The position numbers were made by a program, and so were the translations under genes. This document shows, one piece after another, positions 47,338 to 58,712 of a stretch of DNA of 64,000 nucleotides. The first letter of the stretch is position 1; every line of letters starts with the position of its first letter. The stretch comes from Chrysoporthe austroafricana (lineage: Eukaryota > Ascomycota > Sordariomycetes > Diaporthales > Cryphonectriaceae), in assembly GCA_001051155.2 (NCBI GenBank), contig JYIP02000008.1:2914001-2978000 (forward strand), in the 5' to 3' direction. Below the pieces are notes generated by a model that saw only the letters and a list, made by a program, of their open reading frames with translations, searched no databases and was not told where the DNA came from.

Positions 47338-48675
47338 TGCCAGCTCCCACGACGTACTTATCCAGACACTCCCTCCGGCCCGGGCCCCGGTCATCCCTAG
47401 TGCCCGGCGACTGCCGGCATGCAGTCAAGCTCCGAGGTCAGCAGAAGGATCGGCAGTGAGGTCTTGGCTGCTGTGCCAAGTGCGGTGGGGGCGCTGGGGA
47501 GGGGACCACACCGGCGGCATACTTAGTAGGGGGTTGCGACGAGTCAACAGGCACGACGGCGGCTGCACGGGTCAGGAACCTGGTCCTCGAGTCTTGGCGC
47601 CGGGCCGTGTGCCACCGAGGCTCACAAATACTATGACCAAGACAAGTGGGATCCGACGACCCTCGTGGCTCCCGACGCTGCTGGTGATGCCGTCGAGGGG
47701 GGCGGGCGGTCACGAGCCATCAGCTTCCCGTCATGGGAGGGAAAATTAGCCCACGACGCCCCTCGCTGGCTGCGGCTGTCCATTGGTGGCGGCACACGAG
47801 GCGGGGGACCCGCGGTTGTTGAGACTAGCCAGTGAACTACTGTAGCACTGTAGCTAGCTAAAGCAACTAGGTGCTCCACGGTGGCCCACGGTGGTCCTCA
47901 GTAATAGCAGTCCACTACAGTCCTGTTCGTATGGAATGAAGAGACGTCCCGCGGTGTCGCAACCGCCGGGGTTCCACGTACTGATCCCGGCGTACGGGGG
48001 GTACGAAGACATGGGTTTTTCTTCTTCCCCCCCCCCCAGAGGAGAGCGTCGGGAGGTGGGTGGTATTCAGGCAAGTCACCAGCGCAGGCCGTCATTGGCG
48101 AGCTGCGTCGAGATACCTCGTGCAGCCCGGCGTCGCGTGATTCCTCATTGTTCAATTGGCCTGCTTCTGTGTGACGGAGGCGCGCTAAGTGCCTCGAGGC
48201 GTCTCTTATTTCTCTGCGCCCGCATCTGTCGATCATGCTTCGTTGGAGCACATCTCCGCGGCATGTCTCGCGAGATGTGGGTTAAATCTGGCCCGCGAGA
48301 CCTGTCGTCTTCCTCTACTGTGTGGCTGGCGGATGATTTGCCCGAGTGATGATGACCTGGGCGCCGCCTCCACGCTCTGCCCGTGTTCTCCTTCCTGGAG
48401 GAGATGCACACGGATACTGAGTAGGCAGGTGACACATTGGGTTCGTCGAACGTCCAATCGTCCATGGGAAGATGGGGTTAGGTTCGAGACGAGATGATGG
48501 GTGCAGGAAACCAGGCCAAGCCCAATGCTCCCGAGTGGCGGCGCCAACAAGCATGTGCTTCAACCATAATGGTAGGTGCAGGTATGCCACATGTCTTGAT
48601 TCAAGGACACGAGATGGTGACTATTTTTCGGGTTTTGCTTTCTTTCTCTCCCCCCCCCTCTCTCTCTGGGGGGGG

Positions 48676-48718
48676 GTGTGTGTATGTGTATGTGTATGTG
48701 CGCGCGCGCGCGCGCGTG
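48676..48718 (+). repeat. Alternating purine-pyrimidine tract, Z-DNA-capable
   Basis: Forty-three bases alternate without a break: GT/AT units followed by a run of CG dinucleotides. CG and GT alternation favours left-handed DNA under negative supercoiling. A G homopolymer abuts it on the left. Confidence 0.85.
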
Positions 48719-49857
48719 AGACTTAACAAGATCACTTTTGGGGCCGAGAAGGAGGTCGGTGGCGTTTTTTGGGGGGGGGGGGAGAATATCATTACCATGA
48801 AGTTCAAGGTTTGTGTTTTCCAATATCCATACCAGTTTATGGCGAATGATAACGCAACTTGCTTTCTAGACAGGACCGCAATGTTTTATGCTGGTCGAGT
48901 CGTCTCGGCATGCTCTGTCTTGCGAGTATTAGACATTCCGTGGATGGAGCGCACCTCATCTTCTATCGCAAGTGCCCGAGTGCATTTGAAATGCAGCGCC
49001 GCGAGCCTCCTACTCCTGGAGGATCTTGTAGCCCTGGATAGTGTGCTTCATTGGGTTCGTGATGAAGCTCATAGCGGTGGTCTCTTATGATCTTCTACTT
49101 TAGGAAGTTGAGAGAACTGTGCTTCTGTGGCCTGCCACTGACCCTGGCCGAGGACGATCGTGAGTGAGCTTACGTTGCTCTTCGTTAAGACAGCTAGGTA
49201 TGTCGGCCTTTCCTCATCAAATAACAGCTCAATCAACTGATCAAGGCTCTTCTAGTCTGAAGATTTTTGAATGCGCACTGGAGGCGGTCCCCATCTCACC
49301 CGGAAAGAATGCCTTCCTGCCAGTCGCAAGACGAACTATGCCCCGCCAGCGCATATCAAGCCTGCCGGATCAGCTCACGCCGTGATTCGGTGTAGGATAG
49401 GTGCTGGCCATGCTATCAAGTCGTTATTGATATTAGGTGTCTCGCATCTGGTCCTGAATTCCTCGATAAAGACCAACGGCCGGGCGAGTCGATTGATCTG
49501 GATGCAGGATCGAATGCATCCAAGATTCTGTTGGTCATAACATACCTTCATGACCTGTACGTACCACGTACAGACATGTAAGGCGAAGTGCAAACACTTC
49601 AGATGGTGTAAACGGAGTATTGCCCGAAACGAGATGGTTTGTGAAGCTTGAATGTGCCTCGTAGATAGGGGACCGCGATACGTGCATATAATCGCGTCTT
49701 GGCTGCCAATTATGTATTTAGCGAATACATGCGGTATGCATCCCTTGTGTTATCAAAATGCTTAATTTAACCTCAGCACTCCTCAGCGCTCCCCATCAGT
49801 GGCAATCTTCCTATTTCGTAAATACCGGTTCCATCTTGAAGTCGACTCGGGAAATCA

Positions 49858-51213
49858 ATGGCTGACGTAAAGAGCACCGAGGCTACCACCACGGCTGACA
49901 CCTCTGCCGTGGAGGATAAGGCGGTCGAGGCGTCTGAGACGGCCCTCGATCAGGCCACCGCGGCAGATACCCCAACTGACTCTGCGACGGCCGCGAAATC
50001 CGAGGCTAGTCCTGCCGAGCCTACTGAGGCGCCGGAGCCGAAGGATGCTCCGGCAGAGCCGCAGGATGCTCCAGCCGAGCCCCAGGGCGAGAGCTCACCG
50101 GCCCAGGAGACCGGCGCCGAATCCAAGCCGGCTGCGCCTGTTGACACAGCAGGTGCTGGCACCACCCAGGACGCCGCCGAGGAGAAGGAGACAGCGCCTC
50201 AGGCGGCGGCACCGGCCAAGGAGACAGCACCGCAGAAGACGCCATTCGACCAGTTCGACGCCAAACTTCCCGAGATACTGAAGGACATCGGCCACGACGA
50301 GATGTGGGGCGTCCAGCTCGTCTCCCCTGCCTCGTCTCATGTCCCGACCGGCATCGTCCTTCAGAAGTTCCTCAATGCCAACGATGGGGACCTGGCCAAA
50401 GCCATCGACCAATTCCGAGGCGCCTTGAAGTTCCGCAAGGAGAAGAAGCCGCTCGAGCTGCTCACCAAGGCCTTCAACGCGAAAAAGTTCGCAGACCTTG
50501 GTTCTGTTACCGTCTATCCCGTCAAAGACAGCTCCATTCCAGAGGTGTTCACGTGGAACCTCTACGGCAACGTCAAGGACAAGATGGACGAGGTCTTCGT
50601 CCCGCTGGATGAGTGCGTAACGGCGGGCTGGCGACCTTCCTGGCAGTGCTGACATGGTACGGCAGGTTCATGAACTACCGCATCGCCCTGCAGGAACTGG
50701 GCATCCAGAAGCTCCAGCTTCCTTCCGCTACCGAGCCTATCACCGCTCTGAATGACCCTTACAAGATCATCCAGGTCCATGACTACAAGAGCATCTCCTT
50801 CCTGCGCCAGAACCCCAACGTGAAGGCGGCCAGCACCGAGGTCATCAAGCAGTTTGCGTTGGCCTACCCCGAGCTTCTGAAGGTGGGCATCCCATGCCGC
50901 GCTCCGTCCTGCCGGGCGGTCCGCTCCCCGTCGTCGCACCCGCTAACCTGGTGGTGGATGTGCACAGGAGAAATTCTTTGTCAACGTCCCTGCCATCATG
51001 GGCTGGATGTATGCCGTGATCAAGGTCTTCATCGCTGAGAAGACGGCGAAGAAATTCCACCCGATGGCCAACGGTGCCAACCTCGCGGCTGAGTTCAAGA
51101 CGAGCGGGTTGGACGAGAAACAGCTGCCCAAGGAGTACGGTGGCGAGGGCGGTTCTGGCGACGGCAAGATGAAGGACATCCCCGGCCTGGTCGACGAGCT
51201 GAAGTTCGAGTGA
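49858..51213 (+). CDS. SFH5: Phosphatidylinositol transfer protein Sfh5 (CRAL-TRIO domain)
   Basis: Exons 49858-50612, 50666-50882 and 50968-51213 give 405 residues. The first 120 residues are a low-complexity Ala/Glu/Pro/Thr leader. Sec14-like sequence starts at TPFDQFDAKLPEILKDIGHD. The CRAL-TRIO-N helices include IVLQKFLNANDGDLAKAIDQ, and the lipid-binding core carries IIQVHDYKSISFLR, FALAYPELLK, KFFVNVPAIMGWMYAVIKVF and LPKEYGG. Yeast Sfh5 is a non-classical Sec14 homologue at the plasma membrane/ER, reported as a haem-binding member. The ending VDELKFE is usual for the family. Introns are 53 and 85 nt; the first joins GA|G TTC ATG so that LDE-FMNYRIALQELG is continuous. The long leader is the only departure from yeast length. 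Confidence 0.93.
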
Positions 51214-52370
51214 TTCTCGCCTGCCAACACGCGTACCACACTGTCGGAGGTTTCTTTCTAATGCATGCTTTCATGGTGTTCCACCTAGACAATACTCTTA
51301 ATCTCGTCTCAATTCATTCCACGGGTCCTCGGCGACGAGGTTTTCCCATCCGGCAGGCTTACAAATACACCTGAACAATTTCTCAAAGCTTCCGGTATGG
51401 ATGGCGAACCTGACCCCGAGTACTGAACACAACAAGCTGTCATAAATGCAGCGTTGCGGGTAGTTTGTACTTTTCGCAGAGCACGCATAGGGTAGGCGGC
51501 CTTGGCCAGCCAGATATAAGCTGTGGCTGCAGTGACTCTGTCTTAAGAGTCAGGTAGTCAGAGAGTTGCCAGTATATACAACGTTTTACTCGATTTTCGG
51601 AGAATTCATAAACGGCATTCTGATATTTGTCTCCCAATACGAGGTTGGTGAAAACAATGACGAGCCAAGAACAGACCCTCTGCAAGTCTCAGGCTTTAGA
51701 TATCGCCTTTCATTATGGAAATATTCAAGGCATTTGTTTGTACACTGCGATGGGGTAGGATATAGAGTTAGGATGGGATGGGTGGGAGCAAAAGGAGGCA
51801 TGAGAATACCTGGGTAGAGGACTTATAATAGAAATAATAATACAAACAGTATATAGAGCCCGTGGGTATAAGGTATCACGACGGATTGGGATTCTTCTGT
51901 CCATATGGCAATGTACGGTATTTCCAGGTGCCTGAGCCCACTATGCGCACGCCTGTGGTAACCCCGCATGCGGCCCCCCCGGTCTGCGCGGGCAGTGGGA
52001 GTGTGGGGCAGAATTGGGGCAGCTCACGCTGGAGACATCCCTGCAGATGCGCCGCGATGCGCCGCCTGATGTCACCTGCGAGGTCTGCGAGATCACCACC
52101 TCAACACCAAGCGCTCTGGATGCCGTCGCGACTGCACAACTGTCGAAGATGATGACACCGTCTTCTATTGCTCCCCGATAACACATGCTACTCAAAGATC
52201 TCGGAATGCGTTGAGCAGTACACCGTCAGCCCCTCGCTATGGCCCGCGCATGCCCTCTTGGTGACCGCCCAACACTCTCCATCGACCGATAGCAGAGGCA
52301 TCCAACAGCTTGAAACGGACACGAATCGCGAAAGAGGACGGAGGAAGAGAACGCGTCTGGGATAGTCATC
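51214..52370. other. Intergenic upstream of the Rtc1 gene
   Basis: It includes the Sfh5 3' flank and the promoter of the WD-repeat gene. No other gene or repeat was recognised. Confidence 0.6.
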
Positions 52371-55300
52371 ATGTATAACAAGGATAGGATTATGAGGAAA
52401 CTCCTGGGGAAGGCTGCCGTCGACGCATCGCCCTCGCCCTCGTCGTCTGTCGACCACCCTACCGCTTCGAATCCGACCAGCCTCGGTGTCAACTCGTCTC
52501 TTTACCCCTCGAACGGCTCCCTGTACCGCCCCAGCGGCTCTCAGGATACCTCTCTCGACACAGGATCTCCCATAGACTGCCTCGACCGCTCCTCCGACGG
52601 CCACAGAGCCATCCTCGCCGGCCGCCACATCCTCAAGATCGTGAACCTCCAGGGGACGTCGATACACACCGGGATTGACTTGCGCGCTGCCATCCTCGCC
52701 CAGCCCGTCGTCAAGAACTCCACCGTGTCGGTCGCTGACCAGCTGTCCATCAAGGATGTCAAGTGGCTCAAGGCGCGAGGCGATACGACCATCTTCACCG
52801 CTTGCGCCAACGGCAAGATCTTTCAGTACGACCTGACGCGCCTGGGCGGTGGCGCCGATGGCGCGCCGATGGAGGTCATACACATGAGGGAGGATTCGCG
52901 CCAGATCAACACCCTCGACATCAACCCACGGGCGTCAATGATGCTCGCCGGGAGCCAGGACGGCATCGTGCGCTGCTTCGACATCATGAACCCTGTCCGA
53001 ACACACACCGGCCACCTCACCTTCCGAGCCACACAGTCCTTCAAGTGCAACGCTGGCGGGATTCAGTGCCTACAGTGGTCTTCACATTCCGACGGCGCTT
53101 TCTACTTCGCCTGTGGTACCGAACAGGGTGTTGTGTTGAAGTGGGATATCCGCAAATCCACCGCACCCGTGCTGAGGATCAATGCGCACGATGCCGCCTG
53201 CACCTCTCTGGCGTGGCACTTTGATGGGGACTACCTGGTCAGCGCGGGCTGGGACAAGAAATGCTTCGTCTGGGACGTATCCGCGACAGCCGACAAGCGG
53301 CAGAAGCCCAAGTGCACCATATCTACTCCCGCCCCGGTCGCCGACCTGGCATGGAGGCCTGGCACCTGGTCTGCCACTGCCCAGGGGAAGCGGGCCGCAC
53401 AGCTCGCGGTCACCTACGATGATAGCAGTCGGCAGGGTCTCAACCTCTGCCACATATGGGACCTGGCGAGGCCTACTGTGCCCTTCAAGAAGGTGCACAA
53501 CTTTGATGCTCCGCCCTCCGCCCTCCTCTGGCGTGACCAGGACTTGCTGTGGACGGTTGGCCATGACGGCCTTTTCAACCAGTTCGATATTGCCTACGCG
53601 CCCAAGGTCGTGGACCAGATTCCCACTTCGGCGCTGGCATTTTCCTCACAAGGAGATGTTATGGCCTTCCTTGACGAGCGCCCCCTGTTGCGACGACCAC
53701 ATCGATCGGTTGTCCCTGCCGAGGTGATCCCGCCGTCATACAGCTCAAGCCCGACGGCTCCCATGCTGAGCATCAGCCGTAGCGACTCGGAGGACGAGGT
53801 AGCTGGGAGCTTTTTGGGCGCGCGCAAGCCCCGACCGAAGCAGAGGCGTACTCCCACCACCAGTCGATCAGCCCAAATCCACAACACCACCCCTCCTGGA
53901 GACCCAGACGCTCCGATCCTAGCATTGGCCCAGTCTATCAAAGCAGCTGGCTCTTACAGGTCTCAACAGGCTATGGCTGTTGGCCGGGTTCCCTCGGCAG
54001 GAAAGGTACCTGTCTATGAATATCTCTCAATGCATTATCTCGAGACGCTGCAGGACTTATTACCCTACAATAAGGATGGGGGATCTCTCGAGGACCGCGT
54101 TGTATCTATACTACATCACTACTCTAAGGCCGCAGAAACCATTGGTCTCTTCCGCTTATCTCAGATCTGGCTCTTGTTGGCTCATGCCATGCAGTTACTA
54201 CTTCCGAGGAGGGCGCAGTACCATCTTGACCTGCGGAGCGGCGAGTTGGAGAGGTCGGAAAGGGCCAGGCGAAAGCTCAAGCCAAAGTCTACATCTAAAA
54301 ACCTTGACGCCGACCAGTCAGACCCTGTGGGCCCCGGTCATGCTTCGATCACCGGTCTGTCGCCATCGACCGCTGCTGACAAGGCAGGCGGACTCCGCTC
54401 TTTGTTGTCGGAGGAGTTTGAAAGCACATCGAACGTCCCTACACCACTTGCTCGGCCAATAGATGGTAGCGGTCAATCTGTGGAACAAGGTTTCGCTCAT
54501 CCCGACCACCACTTTGCTTTCGCAAAGAAATTAACCCCGGTGGAGGAGGGTGCCAGTTTTACCCTTCCAGCACCGCTTCAACAACGCCCGTCAATAAGAA
54601 AGAGACTAGATTCTGAACCGATCTCCACTTTGAGTAATGACAGCGACGCATACGCTAGTACTGAGGGCTATGATTTCTACGACGCAGAGACCATCAGCAG
54701 AGCCATCGATGTTCCTGCGTCGGATGGTCATGATAAATTCAAGTCGGGGTCTCCCGGCAGTGTGAGAAGGGTCTTTACGAGGCAGGATTCAGACGAGAGC
54801 TACGGGCAGATGTTCTCCATCTCGAGCGGCAGCAGACACACCTCGCAGCTTACCGCATCATCCTCCAGCTCCCTGCCGAGACGCAGCCACAATGCTGTTG
54901 GCCCGACACACCCTCAGCTCGCTCGCAGTACCAGTACTGGGGAATATGAGAGCCGAATCAGAGGCTCCAGAATACAAGACCGCAACTACCCGAGTCCGCA
55001 ACCTAGCGTCCCTACCGAAGTCGGCTCCATAGACATAACAACAACGCAATCGACGGATGAGGAGCATCCCATGATCACACAAACGACGATGGATAGCATT
55101 GACTCTAACAAGGGAGAGTCACACCCCAAGCCTGACAGTTTCCCCCGTGACACGTCTCAGACCGCATCTGTTGGGGTGAGCCCATACAGCTCGTTCGAGA
55201 TCCACTACGAAGATCCAGAACAGCCCCGGGAGGCGGATTACTTACCGTGGTCGGACGATCCACCGTACCCTCACCCAATCGCTTGGGAAGAGGAGATGTC

Positions 55301-56480
55301 GTTTGCCCCTCCGAGTCCTCTCAACCCTTCTAAAGTTGTGTCGTGGGCTCTCAGCTTCGAAACTCGGTCTTCAGCTCTCAATGCATCTGCGATGGTTCTC
55401 CTCTTGAGGCCTCTGATTCGAGATGAGAACGTGATCGATCCTTTTCAAGCAGCTGCTATCATCAAACAGCACCATTTTCGGCTCATGAGCATGAAGCTAT
55501 TCACGCAAGCGGCTGTTCTCCGAAAGCTGTGCATCAAAGGCTGGCCTGGAGAACCTCTTTCCGAATGGGGCGACGACTATCCAGCGGTGTTTAGACCCGC
55601 ACAATCAAACAACACGGCTGCGTTCATTTGCGCCACGTGCCACAAGCCTAGGGAGATTGACCGTCGTGAATTGGGCAAGAGACCGAATCCCGTCTGGCAG
55701 TGTGAGCGGTGCTCGGCAGTCATGGCGCCATGCGCCATTTGCCGTCATCGAGATATGGCCGAAGACGCTGCTCCAGTCGAGATTTCTGCGGATCTTCTAC
55801 ATTCGTCGGCCGAGAACGAAGACGCTCCTTTGTCGACATGGTGGTACTGCGCCGGCTGTGGGCATGGCGGCCACACGTCTTGTCTCCAGAGCTGGCACTC
55901 TGAGGTTGAGAATGAGGAGCCCAATTCTTCCGTTGATGGTCGCGGCTCCAGTCTCTACTCGGATGGCTGTTGTCCCTTCGACGGCTGTGGACATGCGTGC
56001 CTTCCGGGCAAGTATCGGACAGAGACTACTGTGGCAAGAACAGAAGAGGTCAGTCGCTTGGTGAAGGAAGTGAATCGAAGGGCCAACCAAAGTGGGAATA
56101 CCACCCCAAGGTTTTCTGTGGCTCGCTACAACGCGGGGGTGCTCAGTAATGACGATATTGGCATCGGCTCGCAAGGGAGTCGTCGACGAGGCGGCGAGAA
56201 CAGTCTTGAGGGCAGCGTTTACGGCGACGTAAACGACGTCCCTCAGAGCCGTGCTGTGGAGTCTGTTCGTGAGTCACTGGCCAACGGTGGACTGAGGCAT
56301 GCTGCATCTGCTGTTCATCTCAGCGGTGCTAGTACAGATACTGCTAGCCGGTCTGGCGCTTCCCTCGGCCTGAGCTCGAGTCCAGGCCGGGCCGGAGTAG
56401 GTGAGCGAGAGCGGCGCAAAAGTGTCAAGTTTGGAGGAAGCACAGTTCTGTCCGAGGAGGCCGGGGCGCGGAAGCAGTAG
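52371..56480 (+). CDS. RTC1: WD40-RING protein Rtc1/WDR24 (Sea2), SEACAT/GATOR2 subunit
   Basis: One uninterrupted exon of 1369 residues. After a Ser-rich start, WD40 repeats span about 60-440. Blocks include CLDRSSDGHRAILAGRHILK, IKDVKWLKARGDTTIFTACA, DINPRASMMLAGSQDGIVR, HFDGDYLVSAGWDKKCFVWD and LLWTVGHDGLFNQFDIAY. A long disordered Ser/Pro-rich middle follows, then a helical segment (YLSMHYLETLQDLL near 550). The C-terminal zinc domain at about 1086-1214 has paired cysteines in FICATCHK, WQCERCSAVMAPCAICRH, WYCAGCGHGGHTSC and CCPFDGCGHACLPGKY. In yeast, Rtc1/Sea2 is part of the SEA complex at the vacuole, which controls TORC1. An ATG seven codons further (52392) is an alternative start. 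Length matches filamentous-fungal orthologues. Confidence 0.95.
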   Translation: MYNKDRIMRKLLGKAAVDASPSPSSSVDHPTASNPTSLGVNSSLYPSNGSLYRPSGSQDTSLDTGSPIDCLDRSSDGHRAILAGRHILKIVNLQGTSIHTGIDLRAAILAQPVVKNSTVSVADQLSIKDVKWLKARGDTTIFTACANGKIFQYDLTRLGGGADGAPMEVIHMREDSRQINTLDINPRASMMLAGSQDGIVRCFDIMNPVRTHTGHLTFRATQSFKCNAGGIQCLQWSSHSDGAFYFACGTEQGVVLKWDIRKSTAPVLRINAHDAACTSLAWHFDGDYLVSAGWDKKCFVWDVSATADKRQKPKCTISTPAPVADLAWRPGTWSATAQGKRAAQLAVTYDDSSRQGLNLCHIWDLARPTVPFKKVHNFDAPPSALLWRDQDLLWTVGHDGLFNQFDIAYAPKVVDQIPTSALAFSSQGDVMAFLDERPLLRRPHRSVVPAEVIPPSYSSSPTAPMLSISRSDSEDEVAGSFLGARKPRPKQRRTPTTSRSAQIHNTTPPGDPDAPILALAQSIKAAGSYRSQQAMAVGRVPSAGKVPVYEYLSMHYLETLQDLLPYNKDGGSLEDRVVSILHHYSKAAETIGLFRLSQIWLLLAHAMQLLLPRRAQYHLDLRSGELERSERARRKLKPKSTSKNLDADQSDPVGPGHASITGLSPSTAADKAGGLRSLLSEEFESTSNVPTPLARPIDGSGQSVEQGFAHPDHHFAFAKKLTPVEEGASFTLPAPLQQRPSIRKRLDSEPISTLSNDSDAYASTEGYDFYDAETISRAIDVPASDGHDKFKSGSPGSVRRVFTRQDSDESYGQMFSISSGSRHTSQLTASSSSSLPRRSHNAVGPTHPQLARSTSTGEYESRIRGSRIQDRNYPSPQPSVPTEVGSIDITTTQSTDEEHPMITQTTMDSIDSNKGESHPKPDSFPRDTSQTASVGVSPYSSFEIHYEDPEQPREADYLPWSDDPPYPHPIAWEEEMSFAPPSPLNPSKVVSWALSFETRSSALNASAMVLLLRPLIRDENVIDPFQAAAIIKQHHFRLMSMKLFTQAAVLRKLCIKGWPGEPLSEWGDDYPAVFRPAQSNNTAAFICATCHKPREIDRRELGKRPNPVWQCERCSAVMAPCAICRHRDMAEDAAPVEISADLLHSSAENEDAPLSTWWYCAGCGHGGHTSCLQSWHSEVENEEPNSSVDGRGSSLYSDGCCPFDGCGHACLPGKYRTETTVARTEEVSRLVKEVNRRANQSGNTTPRFSVARYNAGVLSNDDIGIGSQGSRRRGGENSLEGSVYGDVNDVPQSRAVESVRESLANGGLRHAASAVHLSGASTDTASRSGASLGLSSSPGRAGVGERERRKSVKFGGSTVLSEEAGARKQ

Positions 56481-57051
56481 AATCGCCACCCAACGCCATT
56501 TCACCAACCGCGGACAAGCTTTGGATGGGGACGTTGGGGGAGGGGCTCTCAATTAGCCATCCCTTGCTAGTGTGTAAGCATATAAGTTGGATGACATTCG
56601 CTAGCGTCACATCCTAGTGAGCAAAGGCGGCTTTGGCGGTATAGAGGGAGAGATCTGTCGGCACCACCACGTGGTTAGTGTGGACGATGTGGGATTTATT
56701 GTGAGAGGGCTGGAATATGGCATTAGATATTTGACCGGGGATCCATCTTGGAAGCTCTGTATCTGTATCAAGGTGAGATACCCTTTGGTTGCTAGGGCGT
56801 TGTTGTCTTCCGGTTAGTGGTTAGCTTGAATACATCTTGTTATATGGCGCGACGGCTTTCCACTATTGACTCCGTTCGGCATGTTTGTGATAATATGGGA
56901 GATGCTTGAGATAATTAACATCGTCAAGGGGCCTCACTATTGGTCCTACACATGATCCACAAAAATGTAATACTTGAGTCTATATGCATCTTTTGCTGGT
57001 ATTACATGTTCTTAAAACTGAGAAAATGCCCTAGGCAACCGACTGTCGCTC
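56481..57051. other. Intergenic, convergent 3' ends
   Basis: It lies between the stops of Rtc1 and of the FAD-oxidase gene. Nothing recognised. Confidence 0.6.
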
Positions 57052-58712
57052 CTAACTCGGTATTTTAAAGCCTCCAGGAACCTGCTTTGTAAACACCTTC
57101 TTTGGATCGACCTGGTCGCGCACGCTCCTAAGCCTGGCGACGCTGTCGGAGCCGTAGCTCGCGATGGGCTGCTGAGACTGGTCCGCGTAGTTCAAGTACT
57201 CAAACGGGTCCCAAGCCCCCAGAGCGGTTGCCGCGGTCTTAATCTCCGCGGCCAGCGACGCAGTCGCCCCGTACACCGTGGCGTCGTCCGCCTCGTCCGT
57301 CCACGCCGCCATGATGAGGACGATGATCAAGGGCCCATTCCTCGTCTTCAGGCCCAGCGAATTCTCGGAAGCGTGGCGCGCGTATATGGCTGGCGGCAGC
57401 GGCTCGAAGACGATCGACCAAGCGATGTCCGTGACCCCCGAGACGAGTGGCACGCTGGCATTGAAGGCTGCCCATGAGGCGTTCATGACCTCTGTGGTTG
57501 AGACGAGCGTGATCGCGTGGTAATTTGACCTGTAAGACAATCAGTCCTACGCCCTTTTCTCTGTTTGTCTTCCTGCATCCCCTTCTTGGTCTGTCTCTTC
57601 TGCAACAGACATATTGAGGAATGCAACGGGGGGGCATACCGCAGTCCAGTCGCCTGCAGGGAGGCTGTCTCCGCCGCCAAGCTCGTCAGATTCGCAATCC
57701 TCAGCGTGCTTGAGATTTGAGGCAGGCTCAGCAGGTCTGCATAGACTTCCGGGTCCTCCATGGGCTTAGTATACACAGGCTGATTGACGATGAGAAGCCC
57801 GTCAGCGGCGGTGTAGGAGATAGCCATGTCCATGGACGCGTACACGTCGTAGTCGTCCTGGTTGCTGAATTTCACGAACTGCTCGATGTGGTCGTCAATT
57901 GTCGATACGGGTGTGTACAGGAACCCGCCCCAGAGCAGGCCCTGCTCGAAACCCTGGATGTCGACGCGCGTCACGATGCCAAAGTTGTTGGACCCGCCGC
58001 GGAGCGCGATGAGCAGGTCGTCATCATCCTGCGCGTTCACGACGGTGCCATTCGCGAGGACGATCTCGTAGTTGAGAATGCTGTCGAAGGTCCAGCCGTA
58101 CCGGGGCGAGAACCACGACAGCCCCCCGCCGAGGCTGAGCCCGCCGACGCCGACGCCCTCGGATCGCCCCCCCGTGACGGCCAGGCCTTCTGCCTCGAGG
58201 GTAGCATAGACCTGGTCCCACGTAGCACCGGGCCCAATGCTCACGACGTTCTGCCCATCGTCGCTGACCGTGACGGCATCGAGTGCCGATAGGTCGATGG
58301 TGACTCCGTTCTGGATGTTTGCCGCTCCTGCGTTCATGGTGTGGCCGCCGGAGCGGATGGCAAATTGGCATCCGGGAGAGGCTGCGAGGCTCGACACTGC
58401 GAGGGAGACATTTTCAGAAGTCTCCGGAACAAAAACGCAGGTTGGATAGACGGTCTCTTCTTGTTGCGAGTAGTAAGTGGATTGAGAGGTGTTGTACGTT
58501 GTGCTGCCGGGAAACGAGATTTCGGAACCAAAGAGAACGGATAGGACAGCACACTAAGTAGCATCATTGATCAGATCGAGTCCACTTGCGTTGCATCACT
58601 CAATGCTCGTAGGGGTCAGAACATGGTGGGACACATGAGAAGTGAGAGAGCTTACGCAGGCTACACCGGAACTAGTTGGGGTCGAGTTTGTCGACCTGAT
58701 CACAGCATCCAT
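57052..58712 (-). CDS. FAD-linked oxidoreductase, berberine-bridge-enzyme type
   Basis: Exons 58712-58656, 58553-57640 and 57529-57052 give 482 residues. The FAD-binding PCMH domain contains CVFVPETSENVSLAV, then FAIRSGGHTMNAG with His90 in the position of the covalent FAD link. GVGVGGLSLGGGLSWFSPRYG and LIALRGGSNNFGIVTRV follow. The BBE C-terminal block reads FEYLNYADQSQQPIASYG and VDPKKVFTKQVPGGFKI. Members oxidise alcohols, sugars or alkaloid-like metabolites with O2. The second flavin-linking cysteine of bicovalent members appears replaced (GRSEGVGVGG), so a single link is expected. Relatives are normally secreted, but the short first exon (MDAVIRSTNSTPTSS) has no signal peptide. The frame stays open upstream through a hydrophobic stretch, so the true start may lie further 5'. 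Confidence 0.88.

Larger units (their letters stand above)
45588..49857. other. Long non-coding region rich in simple repeats
   Basis: About 4.3 kb between the eqolisin gene and Sfh5. No coding gene could be supported. It holds a C-rich tract at 45798-45838, CCCCT repeats, opposed TGGC and GCCA arrays, G homopolymers at about 48669-48676 and 48770-48782, and a long alternating purine/pyrimidine tract. Open frames crossing these repeats are driven by composition. Confidence 0.6.

Noticed and set aside
47154..47428. Protein with WLAG/SQPA repeats
   Set aside because: This is only the GCCA array translated; no start, domain or conservation supports it.
48494..49090. 198-codon plus-strand frame
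   Set aside because: It reads straight through C, G, GT and CG homopolymer-like repeats; composition alone explains it.
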